Shown here: piece by piece, positions 1-7,354 of the stretch
Position numbering within the stretch: position 1 is the first letter of the stretch
How the letters are laid out: each line of letters starts with the position of its first letter
Assembly: GCA_919901895.1 (NCBI GenBank)
Contig: CAKKQI010000061.1
Location: 1 to 13,246, forward strand
Source of the DNA: Candidatus Brocadiaceae bacterium
Lineage (GTDB): Bacteria > Planctomycetota > MHYJ01 > JACQXL01 > CAKKQI01
Direction: 5' to 3'
DNA length: 13,246 nt
Notes under the pieces: model-generated
Database searches by the model: none
Seen by the model: the letters and a program-made list of their open reading frames with translations, nothing else
Told to the model about the DNA's origin: nothing
Program-made: the position numbers and the translations under genes

Positions 1-174
1 GGTGATCCGAGTGATGATTGACTATTTTTAACGAGGATAAATTTTTCATATGACACTACTGCCTTGTCAACTTTGTTTTTGTGGGCTACCCAGACTAAAG
101 TCTGGTCCGCCTAAGGCGGATTAGGCTTTAGCCTAAGGAAAACCACTAATTTCAGTATTGACAAGGCACTACGC
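1..174. other. Noncoding stretch downstream of mraY
   Basis: This left-edge stretch has no convincing gene. It is dominated by the inverted-repeat element at 60-168, described separately. murD or ftsW would often follow mraY in a dcw operon, but neither is recognisable here. A minus-strand ATG at 49-47 opens a frame that runs off the window edge after about 16 codons. Its peptide resembles no known dcw protein and it has no Shine-Dalgarno sequence. No clear intrinsic terminator (GC stem followed by T-run in the minus direction) is seen after mraY. Confidence 0.6.
60..168. repeat. MITE/REP-like inverted-repeat element with three hairpins
   Basis: The ends are perfect 11-bp inverted repeats: TGCCTTGTCAA at 60-70 and TTGACAAGGCA at 158-168. 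Inside lie three back-to-back perfect hairpins. CAGACTAAAGTCTG is at 91-104, TCCGCCTAAGGCGGA at 106-120 and TTAGGCTTTAGCCTAA at 121-136. The middle one recurs exactly inside pheT. No ORF of useful length is present, so it cannot code for a transposase. The structure fits a non-autonomous miniature repeat or a composite of REP-like units. The mobile nature is inferred; the symmetry is seen directly. Confidence 0.7.
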
Positions 175-1314
175 TTAAAACAATTCTATTTTTAAAGAGG
201 CCAGGCTTAAAAGCGCCAGGATCGCTGCGGTAATCCAGAAACGAATCGTAATTTTTGATTCGGCCATACCGGAGAATTGAAAATGGTGATGAAGCGGCGC
301 GATTAGAAAGATTCTTTTACCCCAACCACGGTAAGAAATAACCTGTAGAATGACTGAAAGGGCTTCAACCACAAAAATAGCTCCGATAATAAAAAGGACC
401 AATTCCTGTTTGGCACAGACCGCCACCAGTCCCAGCGCTCCGCCTAAAGATAATGCGCCGGTATCACCCATAAAAATCTGGGCCGGGTGAGAATTAAACC
501 AGAGAAAACCCAGACTAATTCCCACTAAGGCAGCAGTGAAAATAGTCAGTTCTCCCGTTCCCGGAACATAAGGAATTCTTAAATAACCGCTGTAATCCCA
601 CCGTCCGGTAATATAAACAATAACGGAATAACCTAAGGCCGCCATTACTAAACAACCGATGGCTAATCCGTCCAGACCATCGGTTAAGTTAACTGCATTG
701 GAACTGGCGACGATGACCAAAGCCACGAAAAAAGGGTAAAGAAGACCTAATTCAATTGAGGTTTTAAAGAGAGGAATGTATAATTCCGTGCCGGCCGGAA
801 TGAGTTCAAGACCGGCTTCCCGGGCTTTATTTAAGACGTTTTCCGGCAGGGGTGGTTTATGAGTGAAGTAATACCATAATCCAAAACCAACGGCCAGTCC
901 GATTATGGCTTGTCCGGAAAATTTTAAAGATTTACTTAAGCCGTGCTTATGAGGCGTATTTAATTTGAGATAATCATCAATGAATCCCAGTATTCCTAAA
1001 GAAAAGGTAACGAGAACGGCATAAATCACGAAAATATTATCAAGCCGGGCCCAGAGAAGGGTGGTAATTAATAAAATAGAAATGATTATTACCCCGCCCA
1101 TGGTGGGCGTGGTTGATTTGTTCTGATGAATCTTGACGAGTTCGAGTGAGTCTTTTTTTTCCGTTCGTTCTGAAATTTTTCTTTTTTTCAGAAAAGCAAT
1201 AAAACGCGGAAGTAAAATCAGGCATAAAAGAAAAGCAAACATCGCGCCCAGCGAGGCACGAAAAGTGATATATTTAAATTGGGCAATCAGGTCATTAATT
1301 AAATGATATAACAT
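175..1314 (-). CDS. mraY: Phospho-N-acetylmuramoyl-pentapeptide-transferase (MraY)
   Basis: This integral membrane enzyme transfers phospho-MurNAc-pentapeptide from UDP to undecaprenyl phosphate, giving lipid I on the cytoplasmic face. The 379-residue product has about ten hydrophobic segments and the family motifs: TPTMGG (69-74), the catalytic Asp pair in FIDDYLK (around 111-117), NLTDGLDGLA (209-218), FMGDTG (281-286) and the histidine cluster HHHF (342-345). It is slightly longer than the usual ~360 residues because the loop at about 150-185 is enlarged. The ATG at 1314 lies three bases after the murF stop, so it is probably translated by coupling within the dcw operon. It is the last gene of that operon visible here. 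Family assignment is firm. Confidence 0.98.
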   Translation of the reverse strand: MLYHLINDLIAQFKYITFRASLGAMFAFLLCLILLPRFIAFLKKRKISERTEKKDSLELVKIHQNKSTTPTMGGVIIISILLITTLLWARLDNIFVIYAVLVTFSLGILGFIDDYLKLNTPHKHGLSKSLKFSGQAIIGLAVGFGLWYYFTHKPPLPENVLNKAREAGLELIPAGTELYIPLFKTSIELGLLYPFFVALVIVASSNAVNLTDGLDGLAIGCLVMAALGYSVIVYITGRWDYSGYLRIPYVPGTGELTIFTAALVGISLGFLWFNSHPAQIFMGDTGALSLGGALGLVAVCAKQELVLFIIGAIFVVEALSVILQVISYRGWGKRIFLIAPLHHHFQFSGMAESKITIRFWITAAILALLSLASLKIELF

Positions 1315-1317
1315 GAC

Positions 1318-2724
1318 CTATTTTTTCTTTCTTTTTAAATAGGGGATAATCGTTTCCAACCCGATTCCCCGCGACCCTTTTAATAAAACGACGTCTTTTG
1401 ATTTAAGATAACCAGCCAGAAAATTACCAGCGTCTTTGGCCGAATCAAAATGAAACATTTGTGTCCTGGTGTTTTTTTGGGAGGACAGCCGGGTGAAAGC
1501 GTTTTTAACTTCTTTACCGACACAAAGTAAAGCATTAATGCCTGATTCCATAATACGTTGCACGGTTTTTAAATGTAATTCATTAGATGATTTCCCCAAT
1601 TCCAGCATATCGCCGAGAACGAATATTTTTCGCCCCCGGGCGGCCATTAATTTTAATTCTTCAGCGGCCAGTGACACTGAAGCGGGATTAGCGTTATAAG
1701 CATCGTTGATAATTGTGGTGCCTTTAATAACGGATGGTTCCATCCGCATCGGCGGTAACCGGAAATTTTTAAGCCGTAAAAGGCTTTCGTTTAAACTGAA
1801 ACCCAGGGCGCTGCTGGCCGCCAGAGCCGCCAGTGAATTTTTCATGTTCCATTGTCCTAAAACAGGCAAAAAACAGTGGTGTTTCTCGTTAACCAAAAAT
1901 TCAAGACCGTTAGGTTTAATCTTTAAATCGGAACCGGCCAGCTCGCCTTTTTTTATCCCAAAAGTTACGACCGTAGGTTCGGCATATTTAGAACGTCTCT
2001 TGAGATTGAATAATTTTGTTTTGTTGAACCAGTGGTTGCCTGCTTCCCATATTGCAATGGCCGGATAGTCCATGTGTTCCAGCAATGTTTTTTTTTCACG
2101 CGCGACGCCTTCTTCATTTTTTAATCCTTCCAGGTGGGTGGCGGAGATATTGGTAATAATCCCGATATGAGGGCGGCTTATTTTAGCCAACTGGGCGATT
2201 TCTCCGGGATGGTTGCTTCCTAATTCTAAAATAATGTATTCAGTTGTAGAATCCGCTTCCAATAAAGTTAAAGAGACGCCGATTAAATTATTAAAACTTT
2301 TTTGTGATTGGATAACACTTTTATTCTGTGAGAGAATATAGGCCAGCATATTTTTAGTGGTGGTTTTGCCGTTACTGCCGGTAACAGCTATGATTAAAGC
2401 GGCTAATTGGTCGCGATAATAACTGGCTAATTGCCCGAGCGCTGCGGTCGTATTGGTGACGCGAATAACAGGTATTTTTTTTAGCGCATCGGTTATTTTT
2501 AAATCACGCCGGCTGATAACTACACCAGCCACCCCTTTAGCCACGGCTGTTTTTATAAAATTATGGCCGTCAAAATTTTTGCCTCTCAATGCAAAGAAAA
2601 AAGAATCCGGCTTGAGTTTCCTGGTATCGGTGGAAATATTTTTGACCAGATGGTCATATTCGGCTGTCGTGAGCAAAACTCCTTTGGTGGCTTTAATAAT
2701 TTCATGAATACTGAGTGGTAGCAT
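1318..2724 (-). CDS. murF: UDP-MurNAc-tripeptide--D-Ala-D-Ala ligase (MurF)
   Basis: MurF adds D-alanyl-D-alanine to UDP-MurNAc-tripeptide using ATP, completing the cytoplasmic pentapeptide precursor. The 468-residue protein shows the three Mur-ligase domains. The N-terminal UDP-binding part includes STDTRKLKPDSFFFALRG (around 31-48). The central ATPase has the P-loop GSNGKTTTK (116-124) and an ELGSNHPGEI segment typical of MurF. The C-terminal domain contains NDAYNANPAS and VLGDMLELG. The start at 2724 is 17 bases after the murE stop and has no obvious Shine-Dalgarno sequence. The gene ends in TAG just before mraY. Position between murE and mraY is the standard dcw order. No missing catalytic residue was noticed. 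Confidence 0.98.
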   Translation of the reverse strand: MLPLSIHEIIKATKGVLLTTAEYDHLVKNISTDTRKLKPDSFFFALRGKNFDGHNFIKTAVAKGVAGVVISRRDLKITDALKKIPVIRVTNTTAALGQLASYYRDQLAALIIAVTGSNGKTTTKNMLAYILSQNKSVIQSQKSFNNLIGVSLTLLEADSTTEYIILELGSNHPGEIAQLAKISRPHIGIITNISATHLEGLKNEEGVAREKKTLLEHMDYPAIAIWEAGNHWFNKTKLFNLKRRSKYAEPTVVTFGIKKGELAGSDLKIKPNGLEFLVNEKHHCFLPVLGQWNMKNSLAALAASSALGFSLNESLLRLKNFRLPPMRMEPSVIKGTTIINDAYNANPASVSLAAEELKLMAARGRKIFVLGDMLELGKSSNELHLKTVQRIMESGINALLCVGKEVKNAFTRLSSQKNTRTQMFHFDSAKDAGNFLAGYLKSKDVVLLKGSRGIGLETIIPYLKRKKK

Positions 2725-2741
2725 AGAATACTAATTACGTT

Positions 2742-4205
2742 TTATTTAAGTGTTTTTATTATTTGTTCGACAACGTTCCGGTCATCAAACGGTTTAACCG
2801 TATCTTTAAAAATTTGATAAGTTTCATGGCCTTTTCCGGCGATTAAAACTAAGTCGTTTTGCCTGGCCGTGTTAAGAGCATGCTCAATTGCTTCATAACG
2901 GTCGACATAATTATAATATCGGTATTTTTTAGGCAATCCTTTCTTAATATCTTGGATTATTTTAAGCGGGTCTTCTGAACGGGGGTTATCCGAGGTCAGA
3001 ATAACCAGGTCCGCATACCGGGCGGTGATTTTTCCCATCAGGGGTCGTTTACCGCGGTCGCGGTCGCCGCCGCAACCGAAAAGCACGATTAACCGGCCGC
3101 TGACCAGAGACCGTAAACCGGTTAAAACTTTTTCCAGTGCATCAGGAGTATGGGCAAAGTCAATCATTACGGAAAACTCCCGGTCGGTGTGAACTAATTC
3201 CATCCTTCCCCGAACAGTGGTTAACGATTCAATGCCCTGGACGATAAAATGCGGTTCGATGTTAAGAGAAACAGCGCAGGCCGCGGCCGCCAGAATATTA
3301 TAAATATTAGGCTGTCCGATTAATTTCGTTTGAACCGGGAAATCACCGGTCGGGAGGCGGATGGTCAGATGAGTTCCTTTTAAAGAAGAATTATTTACGT
3401 AGGCGGTTACTTCTGCGTTTGATTTTAAACTGTACCAGATAATCGGGGCGCGTGTTAAGGAGGCAAAATAGTTGCTTTGAGGGTCATCTTTATTCAAAAT
3501 TGCACCGGCCTGGGGTGATAAGTGTTTAAAAAGAAGTGATTTGGCTTTGCGGTATTCGTTGAAATTTTTATGAAAATCAAAGTGGTCGCGTCCCAGATTG
3601 GTAAACACAGCTCGGTTAAAATTAATTTGAGAAACTCTTTTCTGGAACAAAGAATGCGATGAAGCTTCCATGACGACATGATTTAATCCCAAGCCGACCA
3701 TTTCGGATAAGAAGCGGCTGATTTCGTATGATTCCGGTGTGGTCAGCGGCGCCGGGATTTCCCGTGATCCGATGTGATAAGCAATCGTTCCTAATTGCCC
3801 GACTTTTTTGCCGCTGGCTTCAAGAATAGAACGGATTAAATAAGCGGTCGTCGTTTTCCCGTTAGTGCCGGTCAGGCCGATGATTTTAAGTTTTGAAGAG
3901 GGGTCCTGAAAAAAAAAATTGCTGATAATGGCTAATGCTTCTCTCGGGTTTTTAACAATTAGCTGCGGAATATTGGGATGGAGATCTATTTTTTTCCTGG
4001 CAATAAAAGCAACGCAGCCGCGATGAACAGCTTCGCCGATAAAATTCTGTCCGTCTGTTTTACTCCCCGGGATGGCGACAAAGAGACAACCCGGTTTAAC
4101 CGAACGTGAGTTATAACAGATATCGGTAAATTCCACATTTTGAAAACTATGTAATTTCGCTTGCGGTAAAATTTTTTTGAGGCAGTTAAGTTTCATAGCC
4201 ATCAT
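2742..4205 (-). CDS. murE: UDP-MurNAc-L-Ala-D-Glu--meso-DAP ligase (MurE)
   Basis: MurE adds the third stem-peptide residue to UDP-MurNAc-L-Ala-D-Glu in the cytoplasm. From the chosen start the protein has 487 residues. Motifs are the P-loop TGTNGKTTT (112-120), TTPE (155-158), the probable carbamylated lysine in KAKSLLF (near 222) and GCGGDRDRGKRP (377-388). DNPR at 406-409 is the known specificity signature for meso-diaminopimelate rather than lysine, so DAP-type peptidoglycan is inferred. A frame continues upstream to 4241 inside ftsI, but the ATG at 4205 overlaps the ftsI stop as ATGA, the usual coupled junction, and gives the family-typical N-terminus. Alternative ATGs lie at 4202 and 4196. 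Confidence 0.96.
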   Translation of the reverse strand: MMAMKLNCLKKILPQAKLHSFQNVEFTDICYNSRSVKPGCLFVAIPGSKTDGQNFIGEAVHRGCVAFIARKKIDLHPNIPQLIVKNPREALAIISNFFFQDPSSKLKIIGLTGTNGKTTTAYLIRSILEASGKKVGQLGTIAYHIGSREIPAPLTTPESYEISRFLSEMVGLGLNHVVMEASSHSLFQKRVSQINFNRAVFTNLGRDHFDFHKNFNEYRKAKSLLFKHLSPQAGAILNKDDPQSNYFASLTRAPIIWYSLKSNAEVTAYVNNSSLKGTHLTIRLPTGDFPVQTKLIGQPNIYNILAAAACAVSLNIEPHFIVQGIESLTTVRGRMELVHTDREFSVMIDFAHTPDALEKVLTGLRSLVSGRLIVLFGCGGDRDRGKRPLMGKITARYADLVILTSDNPRSEDPLKIIQDIKKGLPKKYRYYNYVDRYEAIEHALNTARQNDLVLIAGKGHETYQIFKDTVKPFDDRNVVEQIIKTLK

Positions 4206-5977
4206 CTTTGGGCGACAGGAATACGTCCGGGAATGCCCCAATATTTAAGGGTTTTGGTAATAATTTCGGTAACAATCGGCGTGGCGACCGTGCCTCCGTA
4301 ATAAGCGCCTTTAGGTTCGTCCACGACCGCCAGAACTAAAATACGCGGGTTATCAGCCGGCGCAAAACCAACAAAAAGACTGATAAAACGCTGATGTGAA
4401 TAAGTTCCGTCCGGATTTAATTTGGTCGTGGTACCGGTTTTTCCGGCAATTTGGTAATTCGGAATCTTGGCCTGCGAGCCGGTTCCATTATTGACCACAT
4501 CGATTAAAATTGATTTCATCTGTTGAGCGGTGCGCTGGCTGAAAATCTGACGAATTATTTCCGTATTATTTTGCTTGATTATTTCTTCTTCACCGGTAAT
4601 TTTTGAAATAACTTGCGGGCGGAGCAAATATCCGCCGTTAGCAAAAGGGAGATACGCTTTGGCCAGTTGCATCGTCGTAACGGCTACTTCGTGTCCCATC
4701 GGAACAGAGGTGATGGTAAATTTATCCCACTGGCGGTAAGGAGTTACCAGGCCGCTCGTTTCTCCGGGTAAGCCCAAGCCGGTTGATTCTCCCAGTCCGA
4801 ATCTTTTAATGTAAGTGTACATTTTTTCTTTGCCTAATAATAAGCCTAGTTTAGCCATTCCGATGTTACTTGACTGGCTGATTATTTCGGTGAAAGTAAG
4901 CTGGCCGTAAGGATGATGGTCGTGAATAGTTCTGAAGCCGGTTTTGAATATTCCATTTTCACAGAAGAATTTATTATTTAGGCCAACCAGGGAATTATCT
5001 AGCAGGGCCGCGGCGGTTAAAGGTTTAGCCGTAGAGCCAGGTTCATACTGGTCGGTAATGATCCTATTCCGCCTGGCCTCGTCAGAATATTTATTGTAAT
5101 AATTCGGGTCAAAATTAGGACGGTTGGCCAGGCCCAGAACTTCTCCGGTCCGCGGGTCTAAAACTATGGTGGAGGCCGATAATGGTTTCCATTTTTCGCA
5201 GGCCCTGTTTAGTTCTTCTTCCGCAATAAACTGGATGGTGGTATCAATGGTTAAATAGACATTTTTCCCGGGCCGGGGGGTCTGGCTGATAAGTTCCAAT
5301 GAGGAAATTTTTTTCTGGCGGGCATCGCGCGGCACCCAGCGGTAACCACATTCGCCCATTAACAATTCGTCGTAACTTAATTCAACCCCATCAAGCGCCT
5401 GCTCATCTATTCCCCGATAACCCAGAATATGGCAGGCCAGAGAGCCATTAGGATAAAATCGTTTATATTCTTCCTGGAATCCTACGCCGGCCAGATTTAA
5501 TTCTTTTAATATTTTAAATTCAGACTCGGAAATTCTTCTTTTAATCCAGATGAAATGCTTTTCCTTCTCAGCCAAACTGTTTATTTTGGTTTGAATTTCT
5601 TGAACGGGTAACCCAAGCGTCCGGCAAAAGGTATTAATAGTTTGAGGATTATCTTTAACAATTTGCGGATCGGCATAAACCGAGTAAACCAGGTTAGAAA
5701 TAGCCAGTAATTTACCATTACGGCTGAAAATCATACCGGCTTTTGGCTGGATGGCAACTTTTAAATAACATTGCGCCTTTTGTTGTTCTAAATATTTTTT
5801 ATGACCGGTTACCTGGATATGATAAAGACGAACGAGTAATCCTGAAAACAATAAAGATAAAAAAATAACGACAAAAACAGCGCGTTTGGCAATGGCTGGT
5901 GAGTTGCTCCCAGTTTCGTTATTACCAGAAGAGGTTCCGATGGAATCGAGCCAAGCCGGTCGCTTAAGATTTAACAT
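4202..5977 (-). CDS. ftsI: Septal peptidoglycan transpeptidase (FtsI/PBP3-type)
   Basis: This class B penicillin-binding protein cross-links septal peptidoglycan. Its 591 residues comprise a ~30-residue polar cytoplasmic tail, one membrane anchor (about 33-50), a PBP dimer domain, and a transpeptidase domain. The transpeptidase has the catalytic SxxK as STAK (315-318), SSN (369-371) and KTGT (512-515). No PASTA repeats follow, unlike Spo/PBP2x-type proteins. The gene starts seven bases after the ftsL stop and overlaps murE by ATGA. No FtsW gene is visible in the window. The N-terminal tail contains a possible decayed palindrome (5937-5948), in a region without expected conserved structure. 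FtsI and SpoVD cannot be split by sequence alone, but dcw context favours FtsI. Confidence 0.96.
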   Translation of the reverse strand: MLNLKRPAWLDSIGTSSGNNETGSNSPAIAKRAVFVVIFLSLLFSGLLVRLYHIQVTGHKKYLEQQKAQCYLKVAIQPKAGMIFSRNGKLLAISNLVYSVYADPQIVKDNPQTINTFCRTLGLPVQEIQTKINSLAEKEKHFIWIKRRISESEFKILKELNLAGVGFQEEYKRFYPNGSLACHILGYRGIDEQALDGVELSYDELLMGECGYRWVPRDARQKKISSLELISQTPRPGKNVYLTIDTTIQFIAEEELNRACEKWKPLSASTIVLDPRTGEVLGLANRPNFDPNYYNKYSDEARRNRIITDQYEPGSTAKPLTAAALLDNSLVGLNNKFFCENGIFKTGFRTIHDHHPYGQLTFTEIISQSSNIGMAKLGLLLGKEKMYTYIKRFGLGESTGLGLPGETSGLVTPYRQWDKFTITSVPMGHEVAVTTMQLAKAYLPFANGGYLLRPQVISKITGEEEIIKQNNTEIIRQIFSQRTAQQMKSILIDVVNNGTGSQAKIPNYQIAGKTGTTTKLNPDGTYSHQRFISLFVGFAPADNPRILVLAVVDEPKGAYYGGTVATPIVTEIITKTLKYWGIPGRIPVAQR

Positions 5978-5984
5978 ACGCGTT

Positions 5985-6335
5985 CTATTTTTTGTTAGCT
6001 ACCTGACGTGAGTCAGGAGGCAATCTATTATTATTTTGCTTCTGGAAAATATGAGCGTATTTTTCAGGTGGTTGAGAAAGGTCAACTATGTTCCAGTTCT
6101 TCGGATAAGTCAGCATTATTTTTAAGGCGTCGGCTTTGATGACCAGATTTTCCGGTGATTTTACTTCGGCCAGTTTTACTTCTAAATTTTTCCTGGTTTC
6201 TAATAATTGGTTTTGCGACTGAGCGGTAGTGGTAATTTTATAGCCGTAACGAACGGTTTGAATCTGTTGCCAGGCGGTAATTAAGCCCAGTGCCGTTAAT
6301 AAAATAATAATGATAATTAAACGTTTGGTTGTCAT
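5985..6335 (-). CDS. ftsL: FtsL-like divisome membrane protein
   Basis: The 116-residue product has a short basic N-terminus, a single hydrophobic segment (about residues 5-25), then a helical, probably coiled-coil stretch. That is the architecture of FtsL, which bridges FtsB/FtsQ and the FtsWI synthase. Sequence conservation in this family is low, so the call rests on topology, length and position between rsmH and ftsI. The frame is open 11 codons further upstream, but the ATG at 6335 is chosen because AGGAGG (6343-6348 on the minus strand) sits seven bases before it. The last residues (PDSRQV region) are encoded by a perfect palindrome at 6002-6017, suggesting the C-terminus was extended or replaced by a repeat. 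Confidence 0.82.
   Translation of the reverse strand: MTTKRLIIIIILLTALGLITAWQQIQTVRYGYKITTTAQSQNQLLETRKNLEVKLAEVKSPENLVIKADALKIMLTYPKNWNIVDLSQPPEKYAHIFQKQNNNRLPPDSRQVANKK
6002..6017. repeat. In-frame palindrome at the ftsL 3' end
   Basis: CCTGACGTGAGTCAGG has a 6-bp perfect stem and a 4-base loop. In the ftsL frame it encodes P-D-S-R-Q followed by V, a few codons before the stop. FtsL C-termini are poorly conserved, so an inserted repeat would be tolerated. That it is an insertion is inferred from its similarity in form to the other coding palindromes in this window. Confidence 0.6.
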
Positions 6336-6342
6336 GTTTTTT

Positions 6343-6348
6343 CCTCCT
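6343..6348 (-). promoter_or_regulatory. Strong Shine-Dalgarno of ftsL
   Basis: AGGAGG is read on the minus strand seven bases before the ATG at 6335. It decides the ftsL start against the upstream in-frame ATGs at 6368 and 6365, which would lie inside or next to the repeat spacer after rsmH. Confidence 0.8.
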
Positions 6349-6382
6349 AAATTAAAAGCCCGCATCAAGCGGACGTATTTAG

Positions 6383-6402
6383 ACCCCGATATTCATCGGG
6401 GT
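6383..6402. repeat. CCCCGAT/ATCGGGG palindrome containing the rsmH stop
   Basis: ACCCCGATATTCATCGGGGT forms an 8-bp stem with a 4-base loop. The rsmH stop codon (TGA at 6395-6393) falls in the loop region, so the palindrome supplies the last two residues (P-R) and the terminator of RsmH. It shares its arms with the pheT palindrome at 10112-10130 and, in diverged form, with 7305-7325. Confidence 0.7.
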
Positions 6403-7352
6403 GAGTCCGTTAAAATGTTTTTCAACGGACTCACTTTTTCTGCCACGCGTAGTTTAGCGCTTCGGGAACGGGGGTTCTTGGCCATTTCCTCATCCGAAGG
6501 GTAAACTGGTTTTTTAGTAAGCAGGTTAAAAATTCCCTGTTTAGCTTTTTCCCGAAAAGTTTGTTTTACCAGCCGGTCTTCCAGGGAATGAAAACTGATA
6601 ATACCCAGCCGACCGCCCGGTTTGAGATACCGGTCGCTTGTTTCCAGGAATTGTTCCAAGTTTTTTAATTCCCGGTTTACTTCAATCCGGAGCGCCTGAA
6701 ACACCCGCGTCGCCGGATGAAGGCGCGTTCTGACCGGCGGAACCGACTTTTTTACCAGGTCGGCCAATTCAGACGTTCGGTCGATTCTTTTTACCCGACG
6801 TTTTTTGATAATATTTTTAACGATTCGCTTGGTCCAGCGTTCTTCGCCGTAGGAACTGATAATTCTTAATAATTCTGGTTCACGATAGTGGTTAATAATT
6901 ATTTCAGCCGTCAGCGGTTGCGCCCGGTTTATTCTCATATCCAGTGGACCATCATCCTGAAAACTAAATCCGCGGTTCCGGTCGGCTAACTGAACGGATG
7001 AGATTCCCAGGTCCAGCAAAATAAGGTCAACCTGATTAATATTTAAATCCTGTAAAATCTCGCTCAGGTTAACAAAATTATCACAGAATAATTTAACGTT
7101 TTGATAATCTTTGAATTTTTCCTGGCACCATTTGATATTAAGAGGGTCCCAATCAATTCCGATCAACCGGCCTGTTTGCCCAAGGCCGATTAAAAAATAG
7201 TCGCTATGTCCGCCTCGGCCAATGGTGGCATCAACGGCCGTTTCCCCGGGGCGGGGAGATAATAAATTAATAATTTCTTTAACTAAAACTGGAATATGCT
7301 CCGCTCCCCGATGGACATCGGAGGGTGGGACAGGTTCATTATTTAGGTTCAC
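6393..7352 (-). CDS. rsmH: 16S rRNA (cytosine1402-N4)-methyltransferase (RsmH/MraW)
   Basis: RsmH methylates N4 of C1402 in the 16S rRNA P site using S-adenosylmethionine. The 319-residue protein has the SAM-binding VDATIGRGGHS motif, LLDLGISSVQL followed by GFSFQDDGPLDMR, PATRVFQALRIEVN and SFHSLEDRLVKQ, all family signatures in the right order. The start is GTG at 7352, two bases beyond the stop of the upstream small gene, with no strong Shine-Dalgarno sequence, so coupling is likely. Conservation normally starts at the EHIPVL segment. The preceding ~18 residues are extra and include a palindrome-encoded SDVHRG. The C-terminus is likewise extended by two palindromes, one of which contains the stop codon. 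Catalytic core is intact. Confidence 0.96.
   Translation of the reverse strand: MNLNNEPVPPSDVHRGAEHIPVLVKEIINLLSPRPGETAVDATIGRGGHSDYFLIGLGQTGRLIGIDWDPLNIKWCQEKFKDYQNVKLFCDNFVNLSEILQDLNINQVDLILLDLGISSVQLADRNRGFSFQDDGPLDMRINRAQPLTAEIIINHYREPELLRIISSYGEERWTKRIVKNIIKKRRVKRIDRTSELADLVKKSVPPVRTRLHPATRVFQALRIEVNRELKNLEQFLETSDRYLKPGGRLGIISFHSLEDRLVKQTFREKAKQGIFNLLTKKPVYPSDEEMAKNPRSRSAKLRVAEKVSPLKNILTDSPR
6401..6434. repeat. 11-bp-stem inverted repeat in the rsmH 3' end
   Basis: GTGAGTCCGTT (6401-6411) and AACGGACTCAC (6424-6434) are perfect inverted repeats around a 12-base loop. In rsmH this encodes the VSPLKNILTDS segment beyond the conserved methyltransferase core. It abuts the 6383-6402 palindrome, so two repeat units are nested or tandem. 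On the plus strand the stem is followed by TTTTT, so it could also act as a terminator of antisense transcription. That last role is inference. Confidence 0.7.
7305..7325. repeat. Diverged CCCCGAT-type palindrome in the rsmH 5' end
   Basis: The core CCGATG-GA-CATCGG (7308-7321) is a perfect 6-bp stem. The flanks would extend it as CCCC/GGGG except for one changed base (A at 7322). In the rsmH frame it encodes S-D-V-H-R-G, upstream of the conserved domain. The resemblance to 6383-6402 suggests the same repeat family, here partly decayed. Confidence 0.5.
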
Positions 7353-7354
7353 GT

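Noticed and set aside
1..49. Minus-strand ATG at 49 opening a frame that exits the window, a possible next dcw gene such as murD
   Set aside because: Only about 16 codons are visible, there is no Shine-Dalgarno sequence, and the peptide does not look like MurD, FtsW or MurG.
243..263. CGAATC...GATTCG inverted repeat in mraY
   Set aside because: The stem is short, the loop is nine bases, and the encoded residues fit the normal MraY C-terminus with no added length.
1469..2707. Plus-strand ORFs of 76-120 codons across murF
   Set aside because: They lie antisense to a fully conserved MurF and show no family motifs; they are mirror frames of a real gene.
3050..3075. GC-rich near-palindromic stretch in murE (CCGCGGTCGCGG)
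   Set aside because: It encodes the universally conserved GCGGDRDRGKRP motif without extra residues, so it reflects protein constraint.
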